A stretch of DNA of 62,796 nucleotides from the NCBI GenBank assembly GCA_046758905.1, contig JBHIBC010000008.1, positions 1 to 62,796 on the forward strand. Reading direction: 5' to 3'. Of this stretch, positions 42,332 to 51,253 are shown piece by piece. Made by a program: the position numbers and the translations under genes. Source of the DNA: JBHIBC01 sp046758905 (lineage in GTDB: Bacteria > Acidobacteriota > Polarisedimenticolia > Gp22-AA2). The notes under the pieces were generated by a model that saw nothing but the letters and a program-made list of their open reading frames with translations, ran no database searches and was not told the origin of the DNA. Within the stretch, counting starts at the first letter, position 1. Each line of letters opens with the position of its first letter.

Positions 42332-43609
42332 ATGGCGCGAGTTCTGACCGAACCCCGGCGCGATAGCCTGCCCAACGGGCTGGTCCTGATCGCCGAGTGC
42401 ATGCCCAATCTGCGCTCCGTGGCGCTGGGGGTCTGGCTCAAGAAGGGGTCGCGTCACGAGTCGAAGGAGCAGAACGGCATCTCGCATTTCATCGAGCACC
42501 TGCTCTTCAAGGGGACCGAGACCCGGACGGCCCGGGACATCGCCCTCACGATCGACTCGGTCGGCGGGCAGATGGACGCCTTCACGACCAAGGAGTTCAC
42601 CTGCTTCTACTTCAAGGTCCTCGACGAGCACGTCAACGTGGCCATCGACCTGCTGGCGGATATCGTCTGCCACCCCAAGTTCCTCCCGGACGAGGTCGAG
42701 AAAGAGCGCAAGGTGATCTTCGAAGAGATCAAGATGGTCGACGACACGCCGGACGAGCTGGTCTACGACATGTTCAGCGGCACGTTCTACAAGGACCACC
42801 CGCTCGGCCGCCCGATCCAGGGGACGCTCGCGACGGTGGCCCGGATGGGGCTCGAGGACCTGAGGCGCTTCTTCCGCGAGTCGTACCAGCCCGGCAACCT
42901 GCTGGTCACCGCCGCGGGGAACCTGGACCACGAGCGGCTCAGCCGCGCCATCCGGGAGGCGTTCGAGCCGCTCGAGAACGGCGCGCCGCCGCCCCGATCC
43001 ACGCCGCCCCGGACCCGGGCCGACATCGTCGTCCGGGAGAAGAAGGAGCTGGAGCAGCTCCACGTCTGCCTCGGCGTGCCGGGACTGCCGCTGCCGGACG
43101 CGAGGCGCTTCTCGGTGCACGTCCTCAACACGGTTCTAGGCGGGACCATGTCCTCGCGGCTGTTCCAGAACATCCGCGAGCAGCGCGGGCTGGCCTACTC
43201 CGTGTTCTCGACGGTGAACTCGTTCCTGGACACCGGGAACCTGATGGTGTCGGCCGCGACCTCCCCGGAGTCGGGGCGTGAGGTGATCGACCTCATCCTC
43301 CGCGACCTGCGGCGGCTGAAGGACGAGCCGGTGAGCGACCGGGAGCTGCAGCTCGCCAGGGATCAGCTGAAGGGGAGCCTGATGCTCTCCCTGGAGAGCA
43401 GCACCAGCCGCATGTCCAACCTGGCCCGGCAGGAGGTCTACTTCGGCCATCAGTTCAACCTCAACGACATCCTCGAGGGCATCGACCGCGTGACGCAGGA
43501 GGACGTGCTGGGGCTGGCGCAGGACCTGTTCGATCCGCGGGCCTGCACCCTGGCGGTCCTCGGGAAGACCGCCGGGCTTCGCATCGACTCGATCGACCTG
43601 GCGCTGTGA
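42332..43609 (+). CDS. M16 family zinc peptidase (processing-peptidase-like)
   Basis: The 425-residue product has the inverted zinc motif HFIEH (about residues 52-56, in GISHFIEHLLFKGT), and the third ligand region EEIKMVDDTPDELV near 130, so it should be catalytically active. The C-terminal half (about 215-410) is the second LuxS/MPP-like domain with RGLAYSVFSTVNSF. Bacterial members cleave short or unfolded peptides and are commonly located just before dut, as here: dut begins 1 bp after the stop. No signal peptide is seen, so it acts in the cytoplasm. Confidence 0.92.
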   Translation: MARVLTEPRRDSLPNGLVLIAECMPNLRSVALGVWLKKGSRHESKEQNGISHFIEHLLFKGTETRTARDIALTIDSVGGQMDAFTTKEFTCFYFKVLDEHVNVAIDLLADIVCHPKFLPDEVEKERKVIFEEIKMVDDTPDELVYDMFSGTFYKDHPLGRPIQGTLATVARMGLEDLRRFFRESYQPGNLLVTAAGNLDHERLSRAIREAFEPLENGAPPPRSTPPRTRADIVVREKKELEQLHVCLGVPGLPLPDARRFSVHVLNTVLGGTMSSRLFQNIREQRGLAYSVFSTVNSFLDTGNLMVSAATSPESGREVIDLILRDLRRLKDEPVSDRELQLARDQLKGSLMLSLESSTSRMSNLARQEVYFGHQFNLNDILEGIDRVTQEDVLGLAQDLFDPRACTLAVLGKTAGLRIDSIDLAL

Positions 43610-43610
43610 G

Positions 43611-44081
43611 GTGAGCGATCGTCCGCCCGACCCCGGGATCGTGATCCCGATCGCGCGCACGAGCGGGAACCCAGATCTCCCGGAGCCGGCGCCCGCGACA
43701 CCGGGCAGCGCCGGACTCGACCTGCGGGCCTGTCTGCCGGAGCCGCTCACGCTCGCCCCGGGGCAGAGGGCGCTCGTCCCGACCGGCTTCTCCATCGCAC
43801 TGCCGCACGGGTTCGAGGCGCAGGTCCGGCCCCGGAGCGGCCTGGCGTTGCGCCACGGGCTCACCCTCCTGAACTCTCCCGGGACGATCGACTCGGACTA
43901 CCGGGGGGAGATCGCAGTGGTCGCCGTCAACCTGGGGCGGGAGCCGGTGACCCTGAAGCGCGGCGAGCGGATCGCCCAGCTGGTGGTGGCACCGGTCGCG
44001 CGGGTGAGGCTGCGCCCCGTGGAGCGCCTGCCGCCGACCGGCCGCGGCCCCGGAGGCTTCGGGCACACGGGAAGCGACTGA
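43611..44081 (+). CDS. dut: Deoxyuridine triphosphatase
   Basis: Hydrolyses dUTP to dUMP and pyrophosphate, keeping uracil out of DNA and feeding thymidylate synthesis. All five trimeric dUTPase motifs are present in the 156 residues: AGLDLRA (1), PRSGLALRHG (2), GTIDSDYRGEI with the catalytic Asp (3), RIAQLVVAP (4) and RGPGGFGHTGSD (5). GTG 43611 follows the peptidase stop by one base. Confidence 0.97.
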   Translation: MSDRPPDPGIVIPIARTSGNPDLPEPAPATPGSAGLDLRACLPEPLTLAPGQRALVPTGFSIALPHGFEAQVRPRSGLALRHGLTLLNSPGTIDSDYRGEIAVVAVNLGREPVTLKRGERIAQLVVAPVARVRLRPVERLPPTGRGPGGFGHTGSD

Positions 44082-44087
44082 ACGGTT

Positions 44088-44093
44088 TATAAT
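44088..44093 (+). promoter_or_regulatory. -10 element before the MBL hydrolase gene
   Basis: A perfect TATAAT at 44088-44093, directly after the dut stop, without a recognisable -35. It would give the MBL-purB genes a leader of about 50 nt. Confidence 0.4.
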
Positions 44094-44148
44094 CCGCGCG
44101 CCGGCGGCGGTGCCGGCGCGCGGGGCGGGCTCCTCGCTTCGGGGGCGG

Positions 44149-44928
44149 ATGGCGATCCGGCTGGCGGTTCTCGGGAGCGGCAGCGCGGGAAACGCGACCT
44201 GCGTCGAGGGCGGGGCCGCCCGGGTCCTGATCGACGCCGGCTTCTCCTGCCGCGAGCTGGCGGCGAGGCTCCGCGGGATGGGCGTGGAGCCGCAGAGGCT
44301 GGACGGCGTGCTGATCACGCACGAGCACGCCGACCACGTCCGGGGCGCGGCGCTCTTCTCGCGCACCTACCGGGTCCCGGTCTTCTGCACGGCGGCGACC
44401 GCCCGGGCCTCCGGGCTGGCGTGCGGCGAGCTGTGGGGCCGGGTGGAGGTGACGGCCGGCGCCCCGTTCTCGATCGGCGGCCTGTCGTTCCATCCGTTCC
44501 GGCTCCCGCACGACGCGGTCGAGACCGTCGGCTTCGTGGTCGAGGGCCGCGGCCACCGCGTCGGCTACGCCACCGACCTCGGACACGCCACCCCCTCGGT
44601 GCGCGAGCGGCTCCGGGAATGCGACCTCCTGATCCTGGAGTCCAACCACGACGTCGACATGCTGCGCTGCGGCCCATACCCCCCGATGGTCAAGCAGAGG
44701 GTGCTGGGCCGGCACGGCCACCTCGACAACGAGAGCACGGCGTCGATCGCCGCGGAGGTCGCCTCCGCCCGGACGCGGCTCATCGTGCTGGCCCATCTGA
44801 GCCGGACCAACAACCGGCCCGAGCTGGCGGTGCGGTCGATGCGCCTCGGGTTCGAGCGGGCCGGCCGGAGGCCGCCGGCGCTGCACGCCGCGCGGCAGGA
44901 CGCGCCGTCCCCCTGGTTCGAGGCGTGA
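44149..44928 (+). CDS. MBL-fold metallohydrolase, WalJ/YycJ-like
   Basis: The 259-residue product has the start LAVLGSGSAGNATCVEGGAA, the metal motif THEHADH near 60-66, the DLGHATPSVRERLRECDLLI and ESNHD elements near 143-165 and the C-terminal LAHLSRTNNRPELAV near 212. This set marks the YycJ/WalJ family, whose members are inferred to be DNA or phosphodiester processing enzymes; the substrate is not settled. ATG 44149 with a GGGGGCG site is preferred to the upstream in-frame start, which lacks family sequence. Confidence 0.88.
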   Translation: MAIRLAVLGSGSAGNATCVEGGAARVLIDAGFSCRELAARLRGMGVEPQRLDGVLITHEHADHVRGAALFSRTYRVPVFCTAATARASGLACGELWGRVEVTAGAPFSIGGLSFHPFRLPHDAVETVGFVVEGRGHRVGYATDLGHATPSVRERLRECDLLILESNHDVDMLRCGPYPPMVKQRVLGRHGHLDNESTASIAAEVASARTRLIVLAHLSRTNNRPELAVRSMRLGFERAGRRPPALHAARQDAPSPWFEA

Positions 44929-44938
44929 CGGAGGGTCG

Positions 44939-46252
44939 ATGATCCCCAGGTACACCCGTCCCGAGATGGGCCGCATCTGGGCCGACGAGGGCAGGCTGCG
45001 GCGCTGGCTCGAGGTCGAGCTGGCCGTGTGCGACGCCCTGGCGGCGGCCGGGGCGATTCCGTCGCGGGCGGCGGCCAACATCCGTTCCCGGGCGCGGTTC
45101 AGCATCGACCGGGTGCGGGCCATCGAGGAGACGGTGCGGCACGACGTCATCGCCTTCCTGACGGACGTCGCCGAGAGCGTCGGGCCCGACGCGCGCTACA
45201 TTCATCTCGGGCTCACGAGCAACGACGTGATCGACACGGCCCAGGCCCTGCAGATGGTCGAGGCCGCGGATCTCCTGCTCGCGGGGCTGAGGGAGCTGGC
45301 GGACGCCATCGAGGCGCGGGCGTTGGAGCACAGGAGGACCGTCATGATCGGCCGCACCCATGGGGTGCATGCCGAGCCCATCACATTCGGACTGAAGCTG
45401 GCGCTGTGGCACGCCGAGACGCGCCGGAACGTGGAGCGACTGGAGGCGGCCCGGCGCCGGGCGGCGGTCGGGAAGCTCTCGGGGCCGGTCGGCACCTTCG
45501 CGCACCTCGGTCCGGAGATCGAGGCCGCGGCCCTCGGGGCCCTGGGTCTCGAGCCGGTCCCGATCGCTTCCCAGGTCGTCCAGCGCGACCGGCACGCCGA
45601 GTACCTGGCGGCGCTGGCGCTCGCCGCCACGTCGATCGAGAGGTTCGCGGTCGAGATCCGCCATCTGCAGCGCACCGAGGTGGGCGAGGTCGAGGAGCCC
45701 TTCGGGAAGGGGCAGAAGGGTTCCTCGTCGATGCCGCACAAGAGAAACCCGATCGGCTGCGAGCAGATGAGCGGTCTGGCTCGGCTGCTGCGCGGCTACC
45801 TGCAGGCGGCGCTGGAGAACGTGCCGCTATGGCACGAGCGGGACATCTCCCACTCCTCCGCCGAGCGCGTCATCCTCCCGGACGCGACGATCGCGCTCGA
45901 TTACATGATCCACCGGTTCACGGGGATCGTGTCGGGGCTGGTGGTGCACGCCGACGCGATGCGGCGCAACCTGGAGGCGTCCCGCGGCCTGATCTTCTCC
46001 GGCGCCGTCCTGGTCGAGCTCGCCAAGAAGGGGGCGTCCCGCGAGCAGGCCTACTCGTGGGTGCAGGCCGCCGCGGCGCGGGCCCGTGCGAGGGGCGCCG
46101 ATTTCCGGACCCTCCTGAAGGCGGACTCGAGCGTGGCCCGACACCTCACCGCCGCGGAGATCGACCGCTGCTTCGATCTCGATCACCACCTGCGGCAACT
46201 CGACGCGATTTTCCGGCGCGCCTTCGGCCGGGACTCATCCGGGCGGGAGTGA
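44939..46252 (+). CDS. purB: Adenylosuccinate lyase
   Basis: Cleaves SAICAR in purine synthesis and adenylosuccinate in AMP formation. The 437-residue helical protein has the start IPRYTRPEMGRIWADEGRLR, the active-site His in GRTHGVHAEPITFG near 139, and the fumarase-superfamily signature GSSSMPHKRNPIGCEQ near 260, with SSAERVILPDATIALDY near 303. Length and C-terminal domain are normal. It begins 10 bp after the MBL gene and leads into purSQL after a 55-bp gap containing a separate promoter. Confidence 0.96.
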   Translation: MIPRYTRPEMGRIWADEGRLRRWLEVELAVCDALAAAGAIPSRAAANIRSRARFSIDRVRAIEETVRHDVIAFLTDVAESVGPDARYIHLGLTSNDVIDTAQALQMVEAADLLLAGLRELADAIEARALEHRRTVMIGRTHGVHAEPITFGLKLALWHAETRRNVERLEAARRRAAVGKLSGPVGTFAHLGPEIEAAALGALGLEPVPIASQVVQRDRHAEYLAALALAATSIERFAVEIRHLQRTEVGEVEEPFGKGQKGSSSMPHKRNPIGCEQMSGLARLLRGYLQAALENVPLWHERDISHSSAERVILPDATIALDYMIHRFTGIVSGLVVHADAMRRNLEASRGLIFSGAVLVELAKKGASREQAYSWVQAAAARARARGADFRTLLKADSSVARHLTAAEIDRCFDLDHHLRQLDAIFRRAFGRDSSGRE

Positions 46253-46277
46253 AAGCGCCGGGGTCCTGTGCTATTCT
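46249..46277 (+). promoter_or_regulatory. Promoter of purSQL
   Basis: GTGAAA (46249-46254), 17 bp, TGC-TATTCT (46269-46277), an extended -10. No PurR-like palindrome was recognised around it. Confidence 0.6.
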
Positions 46278-46307
46278 TGGCGGCGATTCCCGGCAGGAGG
46301 CCGACGG

Positions 46308-46553
46308 TTGAAGGCGCGGATCTACGTCACGCTCAAGCGGGGGGTCCTCGACCCGCAGGGGAAGACCATCTGCACCTCCCTGCACCAGCTCGGCTACCGC
46401 GAGGTGACGGACGTGCGCGTGGGCAAGTTCATGGAGATCACCCTGGGAGGGCTGCCGCGCCGGGAGGCCGAGCAGCGTCTTGGCTCGATGTGCCGGAAGC
46501 TCCTCGCCAACACCGTGATCGAGGACTTCCGCTTCGAGATCCAGGAGGAATGA
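46308..46553 (+). CDS. purS: Phosphoribosylformylglycinamidine synthase subunit PurS
   Basis: The small structural subunit that bridges PurL and PurQ. The 81-residue product has the whole family pattern: ARIYVTLKRGVLDPQGKTIC, LHQLGYREVTDVRVGKFMEI and a C-terminal LLANTVIEDFRFEI. TTG 46308 is set by CAGGAGG 7 bases upstream. It is followed by purQ after 9 bp. Confidence 0.95.
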   Translation: MKARIYVTLKRGVLDPQGKTICTSLHQLGYREVTDVRVGKFMEITLGGLPRREAEQRLGSMCRKLLANTVIEDFRFEIQEE

Positions 46554-46562
46554 GGGAACGCG

Positions 46563-47273
46563 GTGAGATTCGGCATCGTCGTGTTCCCCGGATCGAACTG
46601 CGATCACGACGTCTACCACGTGGTCAAACACGTCCTCGGTGAGGACGCCGCCTTCCTCTGGCACAAGAGCCCGTCCTTCGCCGGCGTCGACTGCGTGATC
46701 CTGCCGGGGGGCTTCGCCCACGGCGACTACCTGCGCTGCGGCGCGATCGCCCGCTTCTCGCCGATCATGAAGGCGGTGCAGGCCTTCGCCGGGCGCGGCG
46801 GACCGGTCCTCGGGATCTGCAACGGCTTCCAAGTGCTCACCGAGGCGGGAATGCTCCCCGGCGTCCTGGTGCGCAACGCCGGGCTCAAGTACATCTGTCG
46901 CGATGTCTTCGTCCGCACGGAGCGCCGGGACACTCCCTTCACGGCGCGCATCGGACAGGGCACCGTGATGAGGATCCCCGTCGGACACGGAGAGGGCTGC
47001 TATTTCGCGCCGGAGGACGTTCTGAGGGAGCTGGAGGAGAAGCGCCAGGTGGTGTTCCGCTACTGCGGCCCCGACGGGCAGGTGACCAGCGAGGCGAACC
47101 CGAACGGGTCGCTGCGGGCCATCGCGGGGGTCTGCAACGAGCGCGGCAACGTGCTGGGGATGATGCCGCATCCGGACCGGTGCGCCGAGGAGCTGCTGGG
47201 CAACGCGCAGGGGCGGCGGATCTTCGAGTCGATGGTGCACTCCTGGCAGCAGGCGCGCCGCACGCGTATCTGA
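46563..47273 (+). CDS. purQ: Phosphoribosylformylglycinamidine synthase, glutaminase subunit PurQ
   Basis: Releases ammonia from glutamine for PurL. The 236-residue product is a class I glutamine amidotransferase: IVVFPGSNCDHDVYHVVKHV at the start, VILPGGFAHGDYLR near 43, the nucleophile Cys in GICNGFQVLTEAG near 88, and the His-Glu pair in MMPHPDRCAEE near 201. GTG 46563 is the start. It lies between purS and purL as expected for the three-subunit enzyme. Confidence 0.97.
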   Translation: MRFGIVVFPGSNCDHDVYHVVKHVLGEDAAFLWHKSPSFAGVDCVILPGGFAHGDYLRCGAIARFSPIMKAVQAFAGRGGPVLGICNGFQVLTEAGMLPGVLVRNAGLKYICRDVFVRTERRDTPFTARIGQGTVMRIPVGHGEGCYFAPEDVLRELEEKRQVVFRYCGPDGQVTSEANPNGSLRAIAGVCNERGNVLGMMPHPDRCAEELLGNAQGRRIFESMVHSWQQARRTRI

Positions 47274-47292
47274 GGGGGTTCGCGACACCGCA

Positions 47293-49548
47293 ATGAGCCC
47301 AGCGTCACGGGATCGGGTCGGGGACGTGGAGGTCACGCTCGATCTCGCCCTCCAGCACGGTCTCACGAGGGAGGAGTACGAGAGGGCGACGTCCGCGCTC
47401 GGTCGTGTCCCGAGCTTCACCGAGCTGGGCATCCTCTCCGTGATGTGGTCGGAGCACTGCTCCTACAAGAGCAGCAAGATCCATCTGAGAAGGCTTCCCA
47501 CCGACGGGCCGCGCGTCCTGCAGGGCCCGGGCGAGAACGCCGGGATCGTCGACGTCGGCTGCGACGTCGTGGCGGTCTTCAAGATGGAGAGCCACAATCA
47601 CCCCTCGTACGTTGAGCCCTATCAGGGGTCGGCCACCGGCGTCGGCGGGATCCTGCGCGACATCTTCACCATGGGGGCGCGGCCGGTCGCCTCCCTTGAC
47701 TCGCTGCGCTTCGGCGCGCTCGACCATCCGCGCACGCGGTACTTGGTGGACGGCGTGGTCGCCGGCATCGCCGGATACGGCAACAGCATCGGCGTGCCGA
47801 CGGTCGGGGGCGAGGTCTACTTCCACCCCTCGTACAACGGCAACATCCTGGTGAACGTATTCTCGCTGGGGATCGCCCGCCGGGAGAAGATCCACGCGGG
47901 GCTCGCGTCGGGCCCCGACAATCCGGTGATCTACGTCGGCTCGAGGACCGGCCGCGACGGGATCCACGGCGCCAGCCTGCTGGCCTCCTCCGAATTCGAC
48001 GCCGACTCGGAATCCATGCGGCCGACCGTTCAGGTCGGCGACCCGTTCACCGAGAAGCTGCTCCTGGAGGCCTGTCTGGAGGTCATGAAGGAACCGGGCC
48101 TGCTCGTCGGGGTGCAGGACATGGGCGCGGCGGGCCTGAGCTGCTCGACCGTGGAGATGGCCGCCCGCGCCGGGACCGGCATGGAGATCGACCTCGAACG
48201 CGTCCCGCTCCGCGAGGGGGGGATGACCCCCTACGAGATCATGCTGTCGGAATCCCAGGAACGGATGCTCCTGGTCGCCACGCTCCGGAGCGAGCGGCGC
48301 GTGCGCGAGGTATTCGAGAAATGGGATCTGGACGTCTCGGTGATCGGCCGGGTCACCGAGACCGGCCGCGTCCGCGTCTGCTGGAAGGGACGCGTGGTGG
48401 CGGACCTGCCCGCGCGCCTGCTGGCCGACGAGGCCCCACGGTACGACCGCTCGAGGTCGCGGCCCGCCTGGCAGGACCGGGTGGAGCGGCTTCGGCTCGA
48501 GGCCGTGCCCGAGCCGCCGGACGGCAACGAGGCGCTGCGGACGCTGATGCTGTCGGTGAACCTCGCGAGCCGCGAATCGATCTATCGGACCTACGACCAC
48601 ATGGTCCGGACCAACACGGTCGTGCGTCCCGGGTCCGACGCCTCGGTGATCCGCCTCAAGGGGACGAGCCGGGGGCTCGCCCTGTCGGTCGACTGCAACG
48701 CCCGCTATTGCTACCTCGACCCGAAGGAGGGGGCGCGGCTGGCGGTGGCCGAGGCGGCCCGCAACCTGGCCTGTGTCGGCGCCGAGCCGGTCGGCACGAG
48801 CGACTGCCTCAACTTCGGGAACCCGGAGAAACCGGAGATCATGTGGCAGTTCGAGAGGACGATCGAGGGGATCCGGGAAGCCTGCACCGCCCTCGACGCC
48901 CCGGTGGTCTCGGGCAACGTGTCCTTCTACAACGAGACCGAGGGGACGCCGATCCACCCGACGCCGACGATCGCGATCGTCGGGCTGATCCAGGACGTCG
49001 GCCCATCGTTGACTCACTGGTTCCGGAAGGAGGGGGACCTGATCTTCCTGTTCGGCGAGCCGGCGGGGAGCCTGGCGGCCAGCGAATACCTCGCCCTGCT
49101 CCACGGGGAGGAGGCGGGTCGGCCCGCGCCCGTCGATCTGGACCGCGAGAGGGCGGTGCAGGCGGCGGTGCGCGGCGCAGTGGCCACCGGCCTGGTCACA
49201 TCCGCTCACGACTGCGCCGAGGGCGGCCTCGCCTTCGCCCTGCTCGAGTGCTGCGTCGGGGGCCCGGACGGCTCGATCGGCGCGGGCATCGAGCTGCAGG
49301 CGGAGGGACGCCTCGACGCCCTGTTGTTCGGGGAGGCGGCCTCGCGGATCATCGTGTCGGCGCCGCCCGAATGCCGGGCGCGCCTCGATAATCTGGCGCG
49401 CTCCTCGGGAGCCCCGCTCCACCTGCTGGGCAGGGTCGGCGGCGACCGCCTGTCCATCTCCGTCGGCGGGACGCGCGTCGTCGACCTGGAGGTCGCCCCG
49501 GCCCGCGTCGCGTGGCGCTCCGCCCTGGCCGATCGGCTCAAGGGGTAG
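47293..49548 (+). CDS. purL: Phosphoribosylformylglycinamidine synthase subunit PurL
   Basis: Converts FGAR to FGAM using ATP and the ammonia delivered by PurQ. The 751-residue small-type PurL shows MWSEHCSYKSSKIHLRRL near 49, VFKMESHNHPSYVEPYQGSA near 96, GGILRDIFTMGARPVASLDS near 117, QDMGAAGLSCSTVEMA near 275, and the second half SDCLNFGNPEKPEIMWQFER near 504. The length is that of the PurS-dependent form. The genes purC, purF and purM are absent from this cluster. Confidence 0.97.
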   Translation: MSPASRDRVGDVEVTLDLALQHGLTREEYERATSALGRVPSFTELGILSVMWSEHCSYKSSKIHLRRLPTDGPRVLQGPGENAGIVDVGCDVVAVFKMESHNHPSYVEPYQGSATGVGGILRDIFTMGARPVASLDSLRFGALDHPRTRYLVDGVVAGIAGYGNSIGVPTVGGEVYFHPSYNGNILVNVFSLGIARREKIHAGLASGPDNPVIYVGSRTGRDGIHGASLLASSEFDADSESMRPTVQVGDPFTEKLLLEACLEVMKEPGLLVGVQDMGAAGLSCSTVEMAARAGTGMEIDLERVPLREGGMTPYEIMLSESQERMLLVATLRSERRVREVFEKWDLDVSVIGRVTETGRVRVCWKGRVVADLPARLLADEAPRYDRSRSRPAWQDRVERLRLEAVPEPPDGNEALRTLMLSVNLASRESIYRTYDHMVRTNTVVRPGSDASVIRLKGTSRGLALSVDCNARYCYLDPKEGARLAVAEAARNLACVGAEPVGTSDCLNFGNPEKPEIMWQFERTIEGIREACTALDAPVVSGNVSFYNETEGTPIHPTPTIAIVGLIQDVGPSLTHWFRKEGDLIFLFGEPAGSLAASEYLALLHGEEAGRPAPVDLDRERAVQAAVRGAVATGLVTSAHDCAEGGLAFALLECCVGGPDGSIGAGIELQAEGRLDALLFGEAASRIIVSAPPECRARLDNLARSSGAPLHLLGRVGGDRLSISVGGTRVVDLEVAPARVAWRSALADRLKG

Positions 49549-49581
49549 AGGGAAGGCTCGGATCGCGGCGGGCGCCCCGCC

Positions 49582-49613
49582 CCGTCCGGCCGGATCCCCA
49601 ACCGTCCGGCCGG
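49582..49613. repeat. Tandem 12-bp direct repeat, 20-bp period
   Basis: CCGTCCGGCCGG occurs at 49582-49593 and again at 49602-49613, directly upstream of the -10 at 49619. The spacing of about two helical turns would place two protein molecules on the same DNA face. Each copy contains the palindrome CCGGCCGG. Confidence 0.55.
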
Positions 49614-49615
49614 CG

Positions 49616-49624
49616 TGCTAGCAT
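49616..49624 (+). promoter_or_regulatory. Extended -10 promoter of the aminotransferase gene
   Basis: TGC-TAGCAT (49616-49624) with no -35; the repeat pair at 49582-49613 lies where an activator would bind. The leader is about 19 nt and contains GGGAGGGG. Confidence 0.5.
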
Positions 49625-49649
49625 GGGCCGGTGCGCCGCGGGAGGGGCC

Positions 49650-50936
49650 ATGGACACCATCGAGAAGTACCGCCGCTACGTCTGCACCAGCTTCCTCGAA
49701 AAGGTCCAGCCGATCGTTATCGAACGGGGAGAGGGTGCCAGGGTGTACGACGAGACGGGACGCGAGTTTCTCGACCTATTCTCCGGCATCTCGGTGGTCA
49801 ACGCCGGACACGGGCGGCCGGAGATCATCGAGGCGGCCGCCTCCCAGCTGCGCAGGCTGGTGCACTGCAACTCATACCTGTACCACAACAGCCCGACCGC
49901 CGATTTCGCCGAGGCGCTCGCCTCGATCATGCCGGGGGGAGACCTGCGCGTCTCGTTCTTCGCCAACAGCGGCGCGGAGGCGATCGAGGGGGCCCTGCGA
50001 GTCGCCAAGCAGTTCACGGGGAGGAGCGAGATCGTGGCGCTGGAGATGTCCTTCCACGGGCGCACCGTGGGGACCCTGAGCGTCACCGGCAACCGGGGGC
50101 GCAAGAAGGGAGGGGGACCGTATCTCCCGGGCGTCGCCTTCGCGGCGGTCCCCTACACGTATCGCAGCCCATACGGCGACGATCCGGCCACGGTCGCCCG
50201 GGAATGCGCGCGCGACGTCGAGCGGGCCATCGACATGCGCACCTCCGGACAGGTGGCGGCGTTCCTCGCGGAGCCCGTCCTGGGGGAGGGAGGCATCATC
50301 GTCCCTCCGCCGGACTACTTCAGGCTCGTCAAGGAGATCCTGGACGAGCGCGGGATCCTGTTCATCTGTGACGAGGTCCAGAGCGGGTTCGGCCGCACCG
50401 GCCGGATGCTGGCGATCGAGCACTACGGCGTGATCCCGGACATCGTGGTCACCGCGAAGGGGATCGCCAACGGGTTCCCGCTCTCCGCCTTCACGATGCG
50501 CGAGGAGATCGCCGGCGCCTTCACGCCGGGCGACCACCTCTCCACCTTCGGCGGCAACCCGATCTCCTGCGCAGCCGCTCTCGCCAATTTGAAGGTGTTC
50601 GAGCGGGAGGGCCTCGCCCGGCTCGCCGAGGCGAAGGGAAGGAGGCTCCTCGAGGGGCTGAGCGGTCTGGCGAGCAGGCACCCGATGGTCGGCGAGGTCC
50701 GCGGCCTCGGCCTGATGGTTGGGGTGGAGCTGGTCTCCGACCGCGCGGCCAGGACGCCGGCGGCCGCCGCCGCCGTGGCCGTTCAGGAACGGCTGCTCGA
50801 GGAGGGCTTCCTGATCGGGGTCGGCGGCTTCTATGGCAACACCCTGCGCATCCAGCCGCCGCTCGTGATCGGCGAGGCGGATCTCGACCGGACCGCCGAC
50901 GCCCTCGACCGGGCCTTGGGCCAGGTGGCCGCGTGA
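49650..50936 (+). CDS. Class III (PLP) aminotransferase, AGXT2/GABA-transaminase-like
   Basis: The 428-residue product shows the fold-type I ornithine/GABA transaminase features: GREFLDLFSGISVVNAGHGR near 31, FFANSGAEAIEGALRVAKQF near 106, FHGRTVGTLSVTGN near 140, EPVLGEGGIIVPPPDYF near 210, DEVQSGFGRTG with the PLP Asp near 243 and the Schiff-base Lys in VTAKGIANGFPL near 269. The family includes alanine-glyoxylate, GABA, ornithine and acetylornithine aminotransferases, and the substrate cannot be fixed here. ATG 49650 is chosen for the adjacent GGGAGGGG. No arg genes are nearby, which weakens an ArgD assignment. Confidence 0.9.
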   Translation: MDTIEKYRRYVCTSFLEKVQPIVIERGEGARVYDETGREFLDLFSGISVVNAGHGRPEIIEAAASQLRRLVHCNSYLYHNSPTADFAEALASIMPGGDLRVSFFANSGAEAIEGALRVAKQFTGRSEIVALEMSFHGRTVGTLSVTGNRGRKKGGGPYLPGVAFAAVPYTYRSPYGDDPATVARECARDVERAIDMRTSGQVAAFLAEPVLGEGGIIVPPPDYFRLVKEILDERGILFICDEVQSGFGRTGRMLAIEHYGVIPDIVVTAKGIANGFPLSAFTMREEIAGAFTPGDHLSTFGGNPISCAAALANLKVFEREGLARLAEAKGRRLLEGLSGLASRHPMVGEVRGLGLMVGVELVSDRAARTPAAAAAVAVQERLLEEGFLIGVGGFYGNTLRIQPPLVIGEADLDRTADALDRALGQVAA

Positions 50937-51032
50937 GCCGGCGGGGCGATGGTCGGGACGCGACCCGGCTTCCGCCCCGCCGGGCGAAGAGGCGAGGTGC
51001 GCTGGCGCCGGCGGCTCGCCCCTCCCTCCCGG

Positions 51033-51066
51033 GTCTCATGCCCCGCCTGAGACTCCAGCATGAGAC
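51033..51066. terminator. Inverted repeat, possible terminator of the aminotransferase gene
   Basis: GTCTCATG (51033-51040) and CATGAGAC (51059-51066) are perfect complements; a TTTCC follows. A third TGAGACT copy lies inside the loop (51048-51054), so alternative pairings are possible. Confidence 0.35.
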
Positions 51067-51183
51067 TTTCCGCAACGCACTCATCTAGAAGATCTTGGAC
51101 GCATGTCGTCTCACCGGAGAGTATCAGCGGGGGCGCTTCGCATCGAGGGCGCCACCGCGCCGGCACGCGCGCGCTTCGCTATC

Positions 51184-51201
51184 CCATTGAAATGCCAATG
51201 G
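51184..51201. repeat. Palindrome upstream of the AraC-type gene
   Basis: CCATTG (51184-51189) and CAATGG (51196-51201) flank six bases. It lies about 45 bp upstream of the probable -10 of the regulator gene, a typical place for an autoregulatory site. Confidence 0.4.
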
Positions 51202-51244
51202 ATACAGGCGGAACGGCGGATGTGCCGTAGATCGGCACGCAAGA

Positions 51245-51253
51245 TGCTATCAG
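51245..51253 (+). promoter_or_regulatory. Possible extended -10 before the AraC-type gene
   Basis: TGC-TATCAG (51245-51253), lacking a -35. It matches the extended -10 type used elsewhere in the window. Confidence 0.35.
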
